Shown: positions 34,635 through 45,942 of the stretch, piece by piece | How the letters are laid out: the number at the start of each line of letters is the position of its first letter | Numbering within the stretch: position 1 is the stretch's first letter | Assembly (NCBI RefSeq): GCF_033118175.1 | Contig: NC_083711.1 | Location: forward strand, 47,130,001 to 47,194,000 | Source of the DNA: Dama dama | Taxonomy: Eukaryota; Chordata; Mammalia; Artiodactyla; Cervidae | DNA length: 64,000 nucleotides | Direction of reading: 5' to 3' | Notes under the pieces: generated by a model | Databases searched by the model: none | The model's input: the letters and a program-made list of their open reading frames with translations, nothing else | Told to the model about the DNA's origin: nothing | Program-made: the position numbers and the translations under genes

Positions 34635-34705
34635 GTTGTACACCTGAGTTTAACAACATTGTGAATCTACTAAACTTCAATAAAAATTAAAAAATAAAAA
34701 TAAAA
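34635..34705 (+). mobile_element. L1 3' terminus directly after BovB
   Basis: 'ttgtacacctgagtttaac' to 'aaacttcaataaaaatt' and an A-rich tail match the end of an artiodactyl L1 3' UTR. It begins without spacer at the BovB end. It may be a separate insertion or part of a chimeric one. Confidence 0.65.
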
Positions 34706-34764
34706 GGAGAAAATTAAACTCAAAGTAAGTAGAAGAAAGAAAGAATAAAGATAAGCACAAATGT

Positions 34765-34870
34765 GTACCCGTGGCTGATTCATGTCGACATATGGCAAAA
34801 ACCACCACAATATTGTAAAATAATTAGCCTTCAATTAAAATAAGTTAATTAATTTAAGCAAAATTAATTA
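34765..34870 (+). mobile_element. L1 3' UTR end, short insertion
   Basis: Matches the ruminant L1 3' end ('gtggctgattcatgtcgac', 'aatattgtaaaataattagc') with an AT-rich tail. It lies inside the old L1 ORF2 region, which resumes at about 34871. Confidence 0.75.
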
Positions 34871-35600
34871 AAATTAATTTAAAACTAACTGAGTTTCTGG
34901 GGGGAAAAAATCAATGAAATTCACAAATTTTAGTTTCAAGAAAAAGAAAGAAGATACAAATTACCAATATTAGGATTGAAATAAAGTACATCAGTACAGA
35001 TACTACAGATATTGGGATAGCAAAATAATATCATATATAATTCAATGCCAAAAAATTCAACCACTTGGAAGAAATGGAAAATTTTCTTGGTAGATACATA
35101 TTAACAAAGCTGAGATGAAAGAACCAAGTGAAAGAAATTAAATCTGTAATTCAAAATCTTCCCATGGAGAAAACTAGTAGGAAGAATGCCATACTGGAAA
35201 ATTCTGCAAACTATTTAAGAACAAAATACAACCAATCCCAAACAAACTCTTGCTGAAAGTAGAGGAGAAGGGAATGCTTATCAATTCATTAGCCAAAAAA
35301 AGATATTATAAGAAAATAAAAGCTATGGAGCAATATCTTTTGTGAAAACAGATTCAAATTTTTAAACAGAATATCATATATAGTAATGTATAAAAGCTTA
35401 ACATAGCAGGAACAAGTAGGGCTTAGTCCAGGAAAGCAATGTTGATTTCACATATAGAAGTTAATCAATATAACTTACCACATTAATAGATAGTAGAAAA
35501 TCATTCAATCATTTCAATAGACACAGGAAAAACACTTGATAAATTCATTATCCATTCTTAGGAAAAAAATCAGCAAGTTAGAAATAAAACAATAATATTC

Positions 35601-36145
35601 TTTTCTTAGAATAAGCTCTGCTAAGACTACAGACCCTTCTAAATGCACGGAATGCTATTTTCCAGGTCTAAGTTTCCCTTCCATCTGATAATGCTACTGA
35701 CACATGAAATTGAAAATACCAAAAGTAAAACATAATTTGCAAAAGTAAAAACATAAATACCAAAAGTAAAAATATAATTATGTTTTTAAAAACATAAACA
35801 AAAGTAAAACATAAAACAGATTTATATATTATTTATAAGTAGTAACTAAAAATGAACAAATACTAGATTTATAATTGCTGTTTGTATTCAGCAAGTTCCA
35901 TCTGAAATTCCTTATTACCCCTCAACTTCTGGATTCTCTGACTGGTTCTATCCAGAAGTCAAGAATCATTAGGGCTTTGTTTTCCACCTCAGAAGTTTAC
36001 TCCAGATACCAACTGTTACTCAAACCAATGTTCCTAGGAATTAACCTCAAACCCTCTACAATATCTTCCTGGATTGTCTGAATGCTGTCATGTTTGATAT
36101 ACACAGAATTACTCTTGACTGGCATGTGCTTTTCCTCTTCCTGTA
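35601..36145. other. Single-copy AT-rich DNA
   Basis: A short local repeat of 'accaaaagtaaaa' units occurs at about 35718-35810. Otherwise no gene or known repeat. Confidence 0.4.
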
Positions 36146-36372
36146 AATAGGAGTTCACAAACTTTTTCTGTAAAAGTTCAGATGGTAAATATTTTAGGCT
36201 TTGCAAACCCAAGGTTTCTGTTGCAAACATTCAACCCTGCTGTTTTATTTTGAAAGCAGTCATACAACACATGAGAAAGTGAGTGTGGCTGTGTTCCAAC
36301 TAAACTTTATTGACAAAAACAAGCTGTGACCTGGATTTGGCCAGAGGGTCATAACTTACTGACCTTGTGCTC
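36146..36372 (+). mobile_element. hAT-type DNA transposon remnant
   Basis: The internal text 'ttcagatggtaaatatttta', 'ggctttgcaaaccc', 'gctgtgttccaactaaactt' and 'ggatttggccagagggtc' matches a well-known mammalian non-autonomous hAT/Charlie-type element. The ends are weakly complementary (gagttcacaaac near the start, taacttactgac near the end), as expected of decayed terminal inverted repeats. The exact MER name is not certain. Confidence 0.65.
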
Positions 36373-38672
36373 TAATATCTTTTCTTTTATTCAAAATATT
36401 GCTTAAAACATATTTCACAATTAGGAGTGGAAGAACCAAACCACCTTGCTTAATATTTACAGCTTTTCTAGACAAATGAATAAGAAATTTAAATAAAAGT
36501 ATTTGGGGGAGCTACTAAGTAATGTTATCTGTATATCTGCCTTCTTTCTACTATTAAACTACTCAGCACTAGAACCCCAAATCTCCCATTTCTATATACA
36601 GAAAGATGAACAAAACTTAATCATCATCATGGTAATAATCAAGATGATACTAATTTTAATATCTTAAAGAAGTATCCAGTTAGTGCTCATGGTGAAAAAA
36701 ATCTCAGAAAAGAGAAGAATATCCACTTAAACCTTTGTTTGATCTGCTTCTGGAATGATAACATAGTCTGTAGCATAGTTAATGGGAGAATAGATATCCA
36801 TTCAGTGTTAATTTGGTTCCTGAGACTGAATGGATGCGATGAAAAATGAACAGACACAATAAAATCTAACATATGGCATATGCATGGAACTCTGGTAGAG
36901 ATACATGTTTACAGCACTTACTTGGGCTACTTAGAACTGCAATAAAGAATTAATCCAAGAACAAATACCAGTATTAAGGCACATCACAAGTGCTTTTAAT
37001 TTAGAGTTAGTTTTAAAATGTTAGCTGAATACTTCCACCGCATTCCATTCTCCCTCATAATCCATTGACAAGCTCTCTTGATCTAGGGCCAGTGTATCTT
37101 CAGCAGTGAAATAAAGCTTGTTCCAATTACCAAAGTAATCATATGATTATAGTTCCCTAGACACTACATTTAGTGTACATAAGCTCACACAACTCTGCCC
37201 TATGGGACAGCGCTGGCTTACAAATGCTTTGTTGGATATGCCTGAGAGATTTCTGGCTCAGTTTGACTTAGTTTGAAGTCATGAGGGTTGAACCCTACTC
37301 CTCCATTTCCATTCATCTATGCAGAGTGGGTCATCACCATCCCCTTTGATCATGTCTGTGTTGACATAGTAGGTGAACCTTCAAAAAGCAGCTGGTGTTT
37401 CTCCCTCCCAAACAACACTGTCCTCAGCTAAATCAAATGACATCCAAATATGGAAATTATAAGTATAAAGTATCAACACCGGCAAGCAGAAATCTGCATT
37501 TTTCAGTGCACCTACCTCTCAACCTAATTCTGCTTAGGTTAACATTTAATTGGTACTTTGGGATATATGTGTAAAATAAGTGGAGTTTAACACATATTTG
37601 TGTATTCTCTAGCACAAATATGTCTGTTTAATAAGTGAATCAGCAATCTTAAAACGATAAAAGTGCTTTACAAGATTTTACTTTTCATCTCCAAATTGTA
37701 CTCTATTTTTACCATCTATTACAAGACTAATTTGAGAAATTAAGGCTAAACTTTACATACTTCCTCAATTTTTTTTAATCAACCAATACGGCTAGGGTAA
37801 AGTTTATTTATACAGAGATAAAAAAAATTATGTTTTTTCTCCTCCATAAGTAAGGAAAAAGAAAGACCCAAAGGGGAAAGGCCCATTTTAGTCTTCAATC
37901 TCATGGAATTTATATTTTTCATTAATGAAAAATACCTTCTTTTTTCTTTATAAAACCTAGTAAATCAAGGGAAATTTCTCCTGGTTTATTAAACAGAACA
38001 CCTTCAGACTTGCCATGTTATGTTACAGCATCTTTTTCTTTGCCAGTCCATCTAAGTGTAGACATAGGGATGCTGTGCTGGAGGGAAAACGCTATTTCAG
38101 GAGCCATTCTAATCCCAGATCCCACGTGAATTACTCCTTTCCATATTTAAAATTAGTATCTGGAGTAGTCAGGCTTCCATGAGCCATATGCCAACCACAC
38201 TAAGGTTCAGGTACAAAAAGATCCATGAAACTCAGACACTAGTCCTGACAACTATCAAATAATAGTCTGGCTGAGTACTACTGAGGCATGGGGTATTTAT
38301 CTTTCAGTTTTTTATTCCCTTATATGTGAGAAACATATGCCATCATGGCTTTTCCAGACTACTCTGCTCCCACCATCCTAAAGGTGGCTTTTAGCTTCTT
38401 CTCTTCTGGTTAGTGCAGTTCCTAAAGGCAGCTGATGGGTTCTCACTTTAGTTGGAAAAGAACACTCATCAAAGGGGTGAATACAGAGTCCAGTGGAAAC
38501 AATTCCTTACAACTTTACATCCTGTAAATACTCTCCGAGCAAGGAGACAGAAAATAAATACATCAAAAGCAAAGGAGAAAATGTGACTGAACTAGTCGAT
38601 ATTGCTTCTGAGTGCCCACCATGGGCCCTGGACTATACACACAGGAATTGTAAATGGACAATTATTTCAAAA
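36373..38672. other. Single-copy DNA, about 2.3 kb
   Basis: No recognised repeat, RNA gene or exon. This is one of the longer repeat-free stretches in the window, so conserved non-coding elements are possible but cannot be judged from one sequence. Confidence 0.4.
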
Positions 38673-38716
38673 TGTGTATGTGTGTGTGTGTATGTGTGTG
38701 TGTGTGTGTGTGTGTG
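38673..38716. repeat. (TG)n microsatellite
   Basis: About 21 GT/TG units with two TA interruptions. Likely length-polymorphic. Confidence 0.95.
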
Positions 38717-38875
38717 CAAAATGGAAGTTTAAAATGTAATCAGTCTTCCCTACTTATGTATAATCTGTGGAGAGCAAAATTTACCTATATGAAATGGCAA
38801 AAGTATAATCAACTCTGATACTCATACTAAGTGTAACAGTGTTCAAAAAAGAGCCATAGATTGGGTTATATTGTT

Positions 38876-39813
38876 CAGTCAGTCAGTTAGTTCAGTCACT
38901 CAGTCATGTCCGACTCGTTGTGACCCCGTGAACTGCCACATGCCAGGCCTCCCTGTCCATCACCAACTCCCAGAGTCCACCCAAACTCATGTCCATTGGG
39001 TCCAGTGATGCCATCCAACCATCTCATCCTCTGTCGTCCCCTTCTCCTCCTGCCCTCAATCTTTCCCAGCATCAGGGTCTTTTCCAATGAGTCAGCTCTT
39101 CGCATCAGGTGGCCAAAGTACTGGAGTTTCAGCTTCAACATTAGACCTTCCAATGAACAGCCAGGACTCATCTCCTTTAGGATGGACTGGTTGGATCTCC
39201 TTGCAGTCCAAGGGACTCTCAAGAGTCTTCTCCAACACCACAGGTCAAAAGCATCAATTCTTCTGTGCTCAGCTTTCTTTATGGTCCAACTCTCACATCC
39301 ATCCATGACTACTGGAAAAACCATAGCCTTGACTAGACAGATCTTTGTTGGCAAAGTAATGTCTCTGCTTTTTAATATGCTGTCAAGGTTAGTCATAACT
39401 TTCCTTCCAAGGAGTAAGCGTCTTTTAATTTCATGGCTGCAATCACCATCTGCAGTGATTTTGGAGCCCAGAAAAACAAAGTCAGCCACTGTTCCCACTG
39501 TCTCCCCATGTATTTGCCATGAAGTGATGGGACCAGATGCCATGATCTTAGTTTTCTGAATGTTGAGCTTTAAGCCAACTTTTTCACTCTCCTCTTTCAC
39601 CCTCATCAAGAGGCTTTTTAGTTCCTCTTCACTTTCTGCCATAAGGGTGGTGTCATCTGCATACCTGAGGTTATTGATATTTCTCCCAGCAATCTTGATT
39701 CCAGCTTGTGCTTCCTCCAGCCCAGCGTTTCTCATGATGTACTCTGCATATAAGTTACATAAGCAGGGTGACAATATACAGCCTTGATGTACTCCTTTTC
39801 CTATTTGGAACCA
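38876..39813 (-). mobile_element. BovB LINE with TSD and long open frame
   Basis: The minus-strand insertion is bounded by a perfect 11-base TSD (gttatattgtt at 38865-38875 and 39814-39824). It is 5'-truncated within the RT domain and complete at its 3' end. Low divergence and an unbroken frame suggest that it is one of the youngest BovB copies here. Confidence 0.95.
38896..39774 (-). pseudogene. BovB ORF2 RT C-terminal half, open, YADD intact
   Basis: A 292-codon frame without stops runs from just upstream of the catalytic box to the C-terminus. The YADD box is at 39652-39663, followed by the Asn-Ile-Gln-Lys-Thr-Lys stretch, the Asp-Gly-Asp-Cys-Ser-His segment, the Trp-Cys-Trp-Arg-Arg-Leu-Leu-Arg-Val motif and a basic Arg-rich region. 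It lacks the endonuclease, RT motif A and any start, so it is not expected to be functional. Confidence 0.9.
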
Positions 39814-39974
39814 GTTATATTGTTATACAGAGTCATCTTTGATTTTCCTATCAGTGACATGCAAAAGCAATCTTTGTTGACAGACTGAGCAACCACTAAG
39901 AAATAAGAATCGTACTTATTTATTCAAACTGCCAGAGCTGAAGTCTTTTCTGTAGAGCTAAAGGCACTGCCCAA

Positions 39975-40140
39975 ACTTTGGAGCTGGGTCACTTGGGCTC
40001 ACGTTTTACTCTGTTAGATACGTGGCCTTGGGCAAGTTACTTGACCCTTCTTTGCTCAGTTTCCATATTTGTTAAGTGAGATATTTCTAGAATGTTCCCC
40101 ATAGGATTACAGTGAGAGTAAATTAAATTCGTATCATTTT
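39975..40140 (-). repeat. MIR SINE
   Basis: Reverse complement of the MIR core and 3' part: 'gagctgggtcacttgggctc', 'ccttgggcaagttacttgac' and 'ctcagtttccatatttg', then a weak tail. Order and spacing fit MIR well. Confidence 0.75.
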
Positions 40141-40547
40141 ACTACAGGGTCTGCTGGTAAGAACCATAAAAGTCCTCATTATTATTTCAAGTACAGTATT
40201 TACTGCTAAGTATTTTGAAGTATTTCTTATCATTTCTGGTTTCTACACCATAGTGTTGAAGTTCTCCAAGACAGCAATATAATTTGGGGATAACAGACCA
40301 GTACAGTACCTTGAAATTGGAAATCCATGATTGCTGAGTGAAGGAACCCAATGCAAGGAGGGTGATAGCTTGAGTCCAGGAGGCAGTGAAATAGCTGATG
40401 TGATAACACTGATCTGATTCTTCCATTTCTTTGAGTAAGGAAACACTTATCTTAGGGAGTTCAGAAAGATCTCACATGCAGGGGCCAACTACTTAGGTGA
40501 AAACACTGCAACTATGTTTCAGTGTCTGACTGCTTTCCTTTTTGCTT

Positions 40548-40770
40548 TTTCTTTAAATTGGAGTCTCATTGCTTTAAAATGTTGTGTTAGTTTCTGCTAT
40601 ACAATGAAGTGAATCAGCTGTATGAGTACATATATCCCCTTCCTCCTGGACCTCTCTACCTGCTTCATCTCACCCATTTGGGTCATCTGAGAGCACTGAG
40701 CTGAGCTCCCTGTCCTCCACTAGTCAGGGGGGTAGGGGGAGTGGCTGTGGGTATCACTGCCTCGTTCTCC
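40548..40770 (-). mobile_element. Artiodactyl L1 3' UTR, older type
   Basis: Matches the reverse complement of the 3' UTR of older artiodactyl L1 ('aaaatgttgtgttagtttct', 'gctatacaatgaagtgaatc', 'agctgagctccctgt'). It is diverged from the young copies in this window. Confidence 0.7.
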
Positions 40771-40845
40771 CTGAAGGTGTCATAAGGATGAATTTGTTCA
40801 ATATCCTGAGATTTTCAGAGATAACTGTCACTGCAGCATTACCAG

Positions 40846-41123
40846 CTGCTGCTGCTGCTGCTAAGTCACTTCCGTCGTGTCTGACTCTGTGCGACCCCAT
40901 AGACGACAGCCCCCCAGGCTCCCCCGTCCCCGGGATTCTCCAGGCAAGAACACTGGCGTGGGTTGCCATTTCCTTCTCCAGTGCATGAAAGTGAGGAGTG
41001 AAAGTGAAGTCGCTCAGTTGTGTCGGACTCCTAGCGACCACATGAACTGCAGCCTACCAGGCTCCTCCGTCCATGGGATTTTCCAGGCAAGAGTACTGGA
41101 GTGGGGTGCCATTGCCTTCTCTG
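40846..41123 (-). mobile_element. BOV-A2 SINE with TSD
   Basis: The two-unit structure of BOV-A2 is visible: two related BovB-derived units joined by 'tgcatgaaagtgaggagtg', with a (GCT)n tract at the left end. A perfect 13-base TSD (gcagcattaccag) lies at 40833-40845 and 41124-41136. The intact TSD indicates a young insertion. Confidence 0.95.
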
Positions 41124-41199
41124 GCAGCATTACCAGAAAGCAGTACAAATCAGACATGATAACCACATTTCCTTAAAACACTCAACTATTCTTTTCAAG

Positions 41200-42690
41200 A
41201 GTATGTCAAGGCTGTGTATTGTCACCCTGCTTATTTAACTTTTTTTTTTTTTTTAATTTTTTTATTAGTTGGAGGCTAATTACTTCACAACATTTCAGTG
41301 GGTTTTGTCATACATTGATATGAATCAGCCATGGATTTACACGTCTTCCCCATCCCAATCCCCGCTCCCACCTCCCTCTCCACCCGATTCCTCTCGAAAC
41401 ATCCCACCCTCGCCTTCTCCCACAGAGTTCAAAAGTCTGTTCTGTATTTCTGTGTCTCTTTTTCTGTTTTGCATATAGGGTTATCATTACCATCTTTCTA
41501 AATTCCATATATATGTGTTAGTATGCTGTAATGTTCTTTATCTTTCTGGCTTACTTCACTCTGTATAAGGGGCTCCAGCTTCATCCATCTCATTAGGACT
41601 GGTTCAAATGAATTCTTTTTAATGGCTGAGTAATATTCCATGGTGTATATGTACCACAGCTTCCTTATCCATTCATCTGCTGATGGGCATCTAGGTTGCT
41701 TCCATGTCCTGGCTATTATAAACAGTGCTGCGATGAACATTGGGGTGCACGTGTCTCTTTCAGATCTGGTTTCCTCAGTGTGTATGCCCAGAAGTGGGAT
41801 TGCTGGGTCATATGGCAGTTCTGTTTCCCTGCTTATTTAACTTATATGCAGAGTACATCATATGAAATACTGGGCTGGATGATGCACAAGCTGAAATCAA
41901 GATTGTTGGGAGAAACATCAACAACCTCAGATATGCAGATGACACCACTTTAATGACAGAAAGCAAAGAAGAACTAAAGAGCCTCTTGATGAAGGTGAAA
42001 TAGGAGAGTGAAAAAGCTGGTTTAAAACTCAACATTTCAAAGATCATGGCATCTGGTCCCATCACTTCATGGCAAATAGATGGGGAAAAAGTGGAAAGAA
42101 TGATGGACTTCATTTTCTTGGGCTCCAAAATCACTGAATGGTCACTGTAGCCATGAAATTAAAAGACGCTTGCTCCTTGGAAGAAAAGCAACAACAAACC
42201 TAGACAGCATGTTAAAAAGCAGAGGCAACACTTTGCCAACAAAGGTCTCTCTGGTCAAAGCTGTGGTTTCTCCAGTAGTCATGTATGGATGTGAGAGTTG
42301 GACCATAAAGAAGGCTGAGCCAAATAATTGATGCTCTCAAACTGTGGTGCTGGAGAAGACTCTTGTGAATCCTTTGGACAGCAAAATCAAAACAGTCAAT
42401 CCTAAAGGAAGTCAACCCCGAATATTCATTAGAAGGACTGATGTTGAAGGTGAAACTCCGATACTTTGGCTTCCTGATGAGAAGAGCTGACTCATTGGAA
42501 AAGACCCTGATGCTGGGAAAGATTGAGGGAAGGAGGAGAAGTGGGTGACAGGATGAGATGGTTGGATGGCATCACTGACTCAATGGACATGAGTTTGAGC
42601 AAACTCAGGGAGATAGTGAAGGGCAGGGAAATCTGGCGTGCTGCAGTCCATGGGGTTGCAAGGAGTCGGACATGACTTAGGGACTGAACA
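41200..42690 (+). mobile_element. BovB LINE, split by a young L1
   Basis: BovB from just upstream of the catalytic box to the 3' end, in plus orientation, interrupted at 41242-41826. YADD is present at 41932-41943. A TAG lies near 42001-42003 and several indels follow, e.g. near 42135 and 42322. The 3' end is 'gactgaacaacaacaatca', a variant with a CAA-type terminal repeat rather than ACTGA. That terminus is also seen at 61352-61732. Confidence 0.92.
41242..41826 (-). mobile_element. Young L1 inside BovB, with internal deletion
   Basis: A perfect 17-base TSD (ccctgcttatttaactt) lies at 41225-41241 and 41827-41843. Its T run at the left is the poly-A tail. Compared with the other L1 3' UTRs in the window, about 115 bases are missing at about 41393, between 'cgattcctct' and 'cgaaacatccc'. 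Confidence 0.95.
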
Positions 42691-43514
42691 ACAACAATCA
42701 GTTACATTTTTCTTCACAGGGAAATTTTATACTTCATTTTCTCCTATAAAAAGTCAAAGTTCACACCTTCATATTCAGCTGAAAGAAGGTTAACCAGTTA
42801 GTTAGACTTGGAATAGAAGATGATAACCTCATGCCAAATCATACTGTACATTTCTATACTGCTTCACAAAAATTTTTTCAAGTCATTTTAACATAGATTA
42901 TTTGCATGTGTCTTACAATATCTTCATAAAGTAGAAAAAACAGTAGCCATTTTTTCTTTTGATGAGGAAACTGCGGCTTGAAGATATAAAATGTATTATT
43001 CATCTACTTTTTCATGCCCCAAATGGTATTAACTCCAGTTTACTTGACTCTCATTTTTCTTTCTAACCTTCATGACTTGAATTTCCGCCGCTGCTGATAA
43101 AACTGTAAAGAATAGGGTTTAAATTGCTTAGAGAAAATGTCTTAACCATTCAGTGATTTATATTTTATTCAGCTACTTTTGTAGGAAAATGGAATGAAAA
43201 GAATTTGCTCTTTCTCGTGCATTCTTTTGACCCTGCCCCACAAGGAAGAGTCCCAGAGTTCCATCAACGAACACACAACTTGAAATTGCATTATCTGTGC
43301 CCCAAAATTCCTTTCATTACTTCTTGGATCTTAGTTAGTCCCACATAGCTAATAGACAACAGGAGTCTAGTCCCTGCCCCAACCCTACTCCCCACCATCT
43401 TCCAGACAAGGAAAATAAATTCCCATAATCAAGGTATAAAGAGCAGCAAGGATCCAGACTTTTTTTAAACTGGTAGGAAATGCTCCTACTCAAATACACT
43501 GGGTAATTAATTTG
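42691..43514. other. Single-copy DNA; faint MIR-like stretch
   Basis: Bases 42880-43060 include 'gatgaggaaactgcggcttg', similar to MIR, but the rest is too diverged for a firm call. No gene is seen. Confidence 0.4.
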
Positions 43515-43720
43515 TTCATACATTCAACATAATATTTACTCAGAAGTTATGATGAGCTAAGTTCTAGAATAGGTGCTGGAAAAGTAGATTTTAAAGATAA
43601 TAAAATAAAGATAAACCTGATTCAAAGAGCTTGTGTCCAATGGGAGATCTCAGTTGTAATGCCGTATTATGATGCTATAGGTTGGCTGCTCTGAGATGTC
43701 CAAGGAAGCCTTCCCAGGGA
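43515..43720 (-). repeat. L2 LINE 3' fragment
   Basis: Reverse complement of L2: 'acattcaacataatatttac', 'tctagaataggtgctgg', 'attcaaagagcttgtg' and 'ccaaggaagccttcccaggg' in L2 order. Confidence 0.55.
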
Positions 43721-45156
43721 GCAACATAACATACAAAGAACACTAAACATTTGAGAAAGAGGAAACATCTGTTTCCACTGAGATGCAGCCAGGACCACTG
43801 TAAGCTGTCCAGGGACAAGGCGGAAAATGGGGGCTAGGAAGAGCTGGTGCTCCCCTTACCCCATCCAAAGAGGTTTCATAGAGACGAAGCCAGCACTAGG
43901 ACAACTTTGAAGTGAAAGTAGTATGCAACGGCCACCTGGAGGTAAATGAATGGGTGGGAAACGGTCCTAGCCATCTTCTACCCTGCTGTTCTGGGAAGGA
44001 GGAGGGCCTGGGGCAAGTCTACACCAACTTGACTACTTCCTTCTGCCCCATAACTGGTTCCAGATTCATTTATGAGGTTAGGCAGAAATTAGTCACCCTG
44101 AGTGATAATAAATAGTATACAAACAAGACACACGAGAGATGAGGCTCTGGTCAAGGGCAGCAGAGAGAGGAAGCGAGATATAAACAGAAGGAAGAGGGGC
44201 AGTGTGTCGTTTTTGTCTGTTGTTTTTTTCTGAACAGGAATTTCATGCCATTTATGAAGCAAGAATGAATTTCAGAAACTAAATATATGTAAACTTGATG
44301 TCCTTGTCACACTATTGATGGATTTTGTCTTTTTTTTTTTTTTTTGCTCCTTCCTTTTTTCTTTCTTTTTTATTTTTATTGTCTGTTTTTGAAGCATTCT
44401 GACATCCTCTTATAACGTTTAGCAGGGTTTTTTCACCCAGTGAAAAAATTAAATATCTCCTAATCTTACAGTGTAATTCAGTTCTGTTATACCCACTAAC
44501 AATAAATAAATGATCAAACAAATGGCTTCGGGGGTATAAAACTATAATTATAAACAGGACACTGTGAGCAGACTGTGATCTGGAGTAGACAGATGACAGG
44601 ATGGAAGACAGGAGGGAAAATGAATGGTAAGGGAATGAGTCTGTAAGTGCTAAAGTTTCTGTAAAAGGGAAGTGCTTAGTATATCTCAATCACAGAGTGG
44701 GAGGTGGGGGCTGCTCTCAAGCCTTAGGGAGCAGCCAGCTGAGGTCCCGTCCTAGGCTGAGCCCATATCTACATACTGACAAAGGGAAGTTAGTATGAAG
44801 GATGTCCAAATGGTTTATGGTTCCAAGAAACAATCTTTAATTAGAATATCTGGGGAACAAGGTGAGAACTGGGGATGAAAGCACTCAGTTATCTATGTCA
44901 GCTGAATTTTTAATGTAGAGTAATCTTAAGGATAAAGGCAATTAGATATTTTTTAACATGACAAACTACCATTACTGATCAGAGGCCTCTAGCGTAGGAT
45001 GCTTATGCTAAGATGGGGTTAAAAGTTTAGGATAACAGCTTGGACTGCAGGTAGTGAGCATGGCTATCTTCCCATCCTGATAACAACCCATAGGGGTTTT
45101 CAGGGGGCAAAGGGCTACCCACCCTGTTTGGTCAGACCTTCACCTTGATTCACCTT
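43721..45156. other. Single-copy DNA with a T-rich tract
   Basis: A T/CT-rich tract at 44328-44372 is the only simple repeat. The 125-codon minus frame across it (44312-44689) owes its length partly to the Lys codons of that tract. No gene recognised. Confidence 0.45.
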
Positions 45157-45364
45157 AGGACTTCCCTGGTGGCTCAGACAGTAAAGCGTCTGCCTACAAT
45201 GTGGGAGACCTGGGTTCAATCCCTGTGTCGGGAAGATCCCCTGGAGAAGGAAATGGCAACCCACTCCAGTACTCTTGCCTGGAAAATCCCATGGATGGAG
45301 CAGCCTGGTAGACTATAGTCCATGGGGTCGCAAAGAGTTGGACACGACTGAGCGACTTCACATT
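45157..45364 (+). mobile_element. Bov-tA type SINE
   Basis: A near full-length copy with the tRNA-like head (ggacttccctggtggctc), a good B box (GGTTCAATCCC near 45213) and the BovB-like tail ending 'gacacgactgagcgactt'. Flanks share ttcaccttgatt (45139-45150 and 45371-45382), a likely target duplication, with a few extra bases at each junction. Confidence 0.93.
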
Positions 45365-45836
45365 CATTCATTCACCTTGATTGCTGCGCCTCTGCTATTA
45401 TTATTGTTAATATTTTGAATAACTCCCGAGAATCATCTCCACACCAGAAATGTGATCAAATAACAAGAAAAGAGCCCTGGTCAAGCAGTACTGTTTGCTC
45501 CTTGATAAATATTGCAAAGGGAAATCCTGCCATTGCAATATTCTCTTTCCAATCAGTGGGGCTAATCAGGAAGTGATCCTTGGGGAACAGCTTATACTAA
45601 AATGAATAACTACATGAAGACAATATATTATACAGTAATTATCAAGGCGCGTGGCCTTGAGGAGACCAGGACTGTCCATTGGTAGGTCAGAATCCACTGG
45701 GAAACCTGGCCCTTCATATCCACTCATATGAGCATTCCTGTCTTCCACCTGGGGAGGAGGTATGGGGAAACCCTGGTCTCCCAGAACATTTCCAAGTTCA
45801 ATGATGCTTGTTTGTGTGCTGTGAGCTGGGTGGCAT
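45365..45836. other. Single-copy DNA
   Basis: No recognised repeat or gene. Confidence 0.4.
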
Positions 45837-45942
45837 CGGTAGTGTCCGAATCTTTGTGACCCTATGGACTGTAGCCCACCAGGCTCCTCTGTCCATGGGA
45901 TTCCCCAGGCAAGAACACTGGAGTGGGTTGCCATTTATAGAC
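45837..45942 (-). mobile_element. Bov SINE fragment
   Basis: BovB-like tail and centre of a Bov-tA SINE ('ctatggactgtagcccacc', 'caggcaagaacactggagtg'). The tRNA-like head is missing. Confidence 0.85.

Larger units (their letters stand above)
30560..35600 (+). mobile_element. Old L1 (L1M type), ORF1 to RT, multiply interrupted
   Basis: Old L1 pieces appear in collinear order: the start of the ORF1 region (30560-30965), ORF1 (33646-34300, e.g. 'aaactgctgaaaaccaaaga' and 'cagacctgtattataagaaa'), the inter-ORF stretch (to about 34479), and ORF2 from the end of the endonuclease into the RT (34706-34764 and 34871-35600, e.g. 'caccacatt'-type read here as taccacattaatagatag). Insertions split it at 30966-33631, 34480-34705 and 34765-34870. 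No open frame survives. Part of the endonuclease region also seems deleted around the 34480 insertion. Confidence 0.75.

Noticed and set aside
35718..35810. Spaced repeats of 'accaaaagtaaaa' that recall a CRISPR-like array.
   Set aside because: Units are short, AT-rich and irregularly spaced, and the genome is mammalian. Simple local duplication is a better explanation.
38493..38732. A frame ending in Val-Cys-Val repeats.
   Set aside because: The repeat residues are the translation of the (TG)n microsatellite.
44312..44689. A 125-codon minus frame with a Lys-rich C-terminus.
   Set aside because: The Lys run is the antisense of the T-rich tract at 44328-44372; there is no domain.
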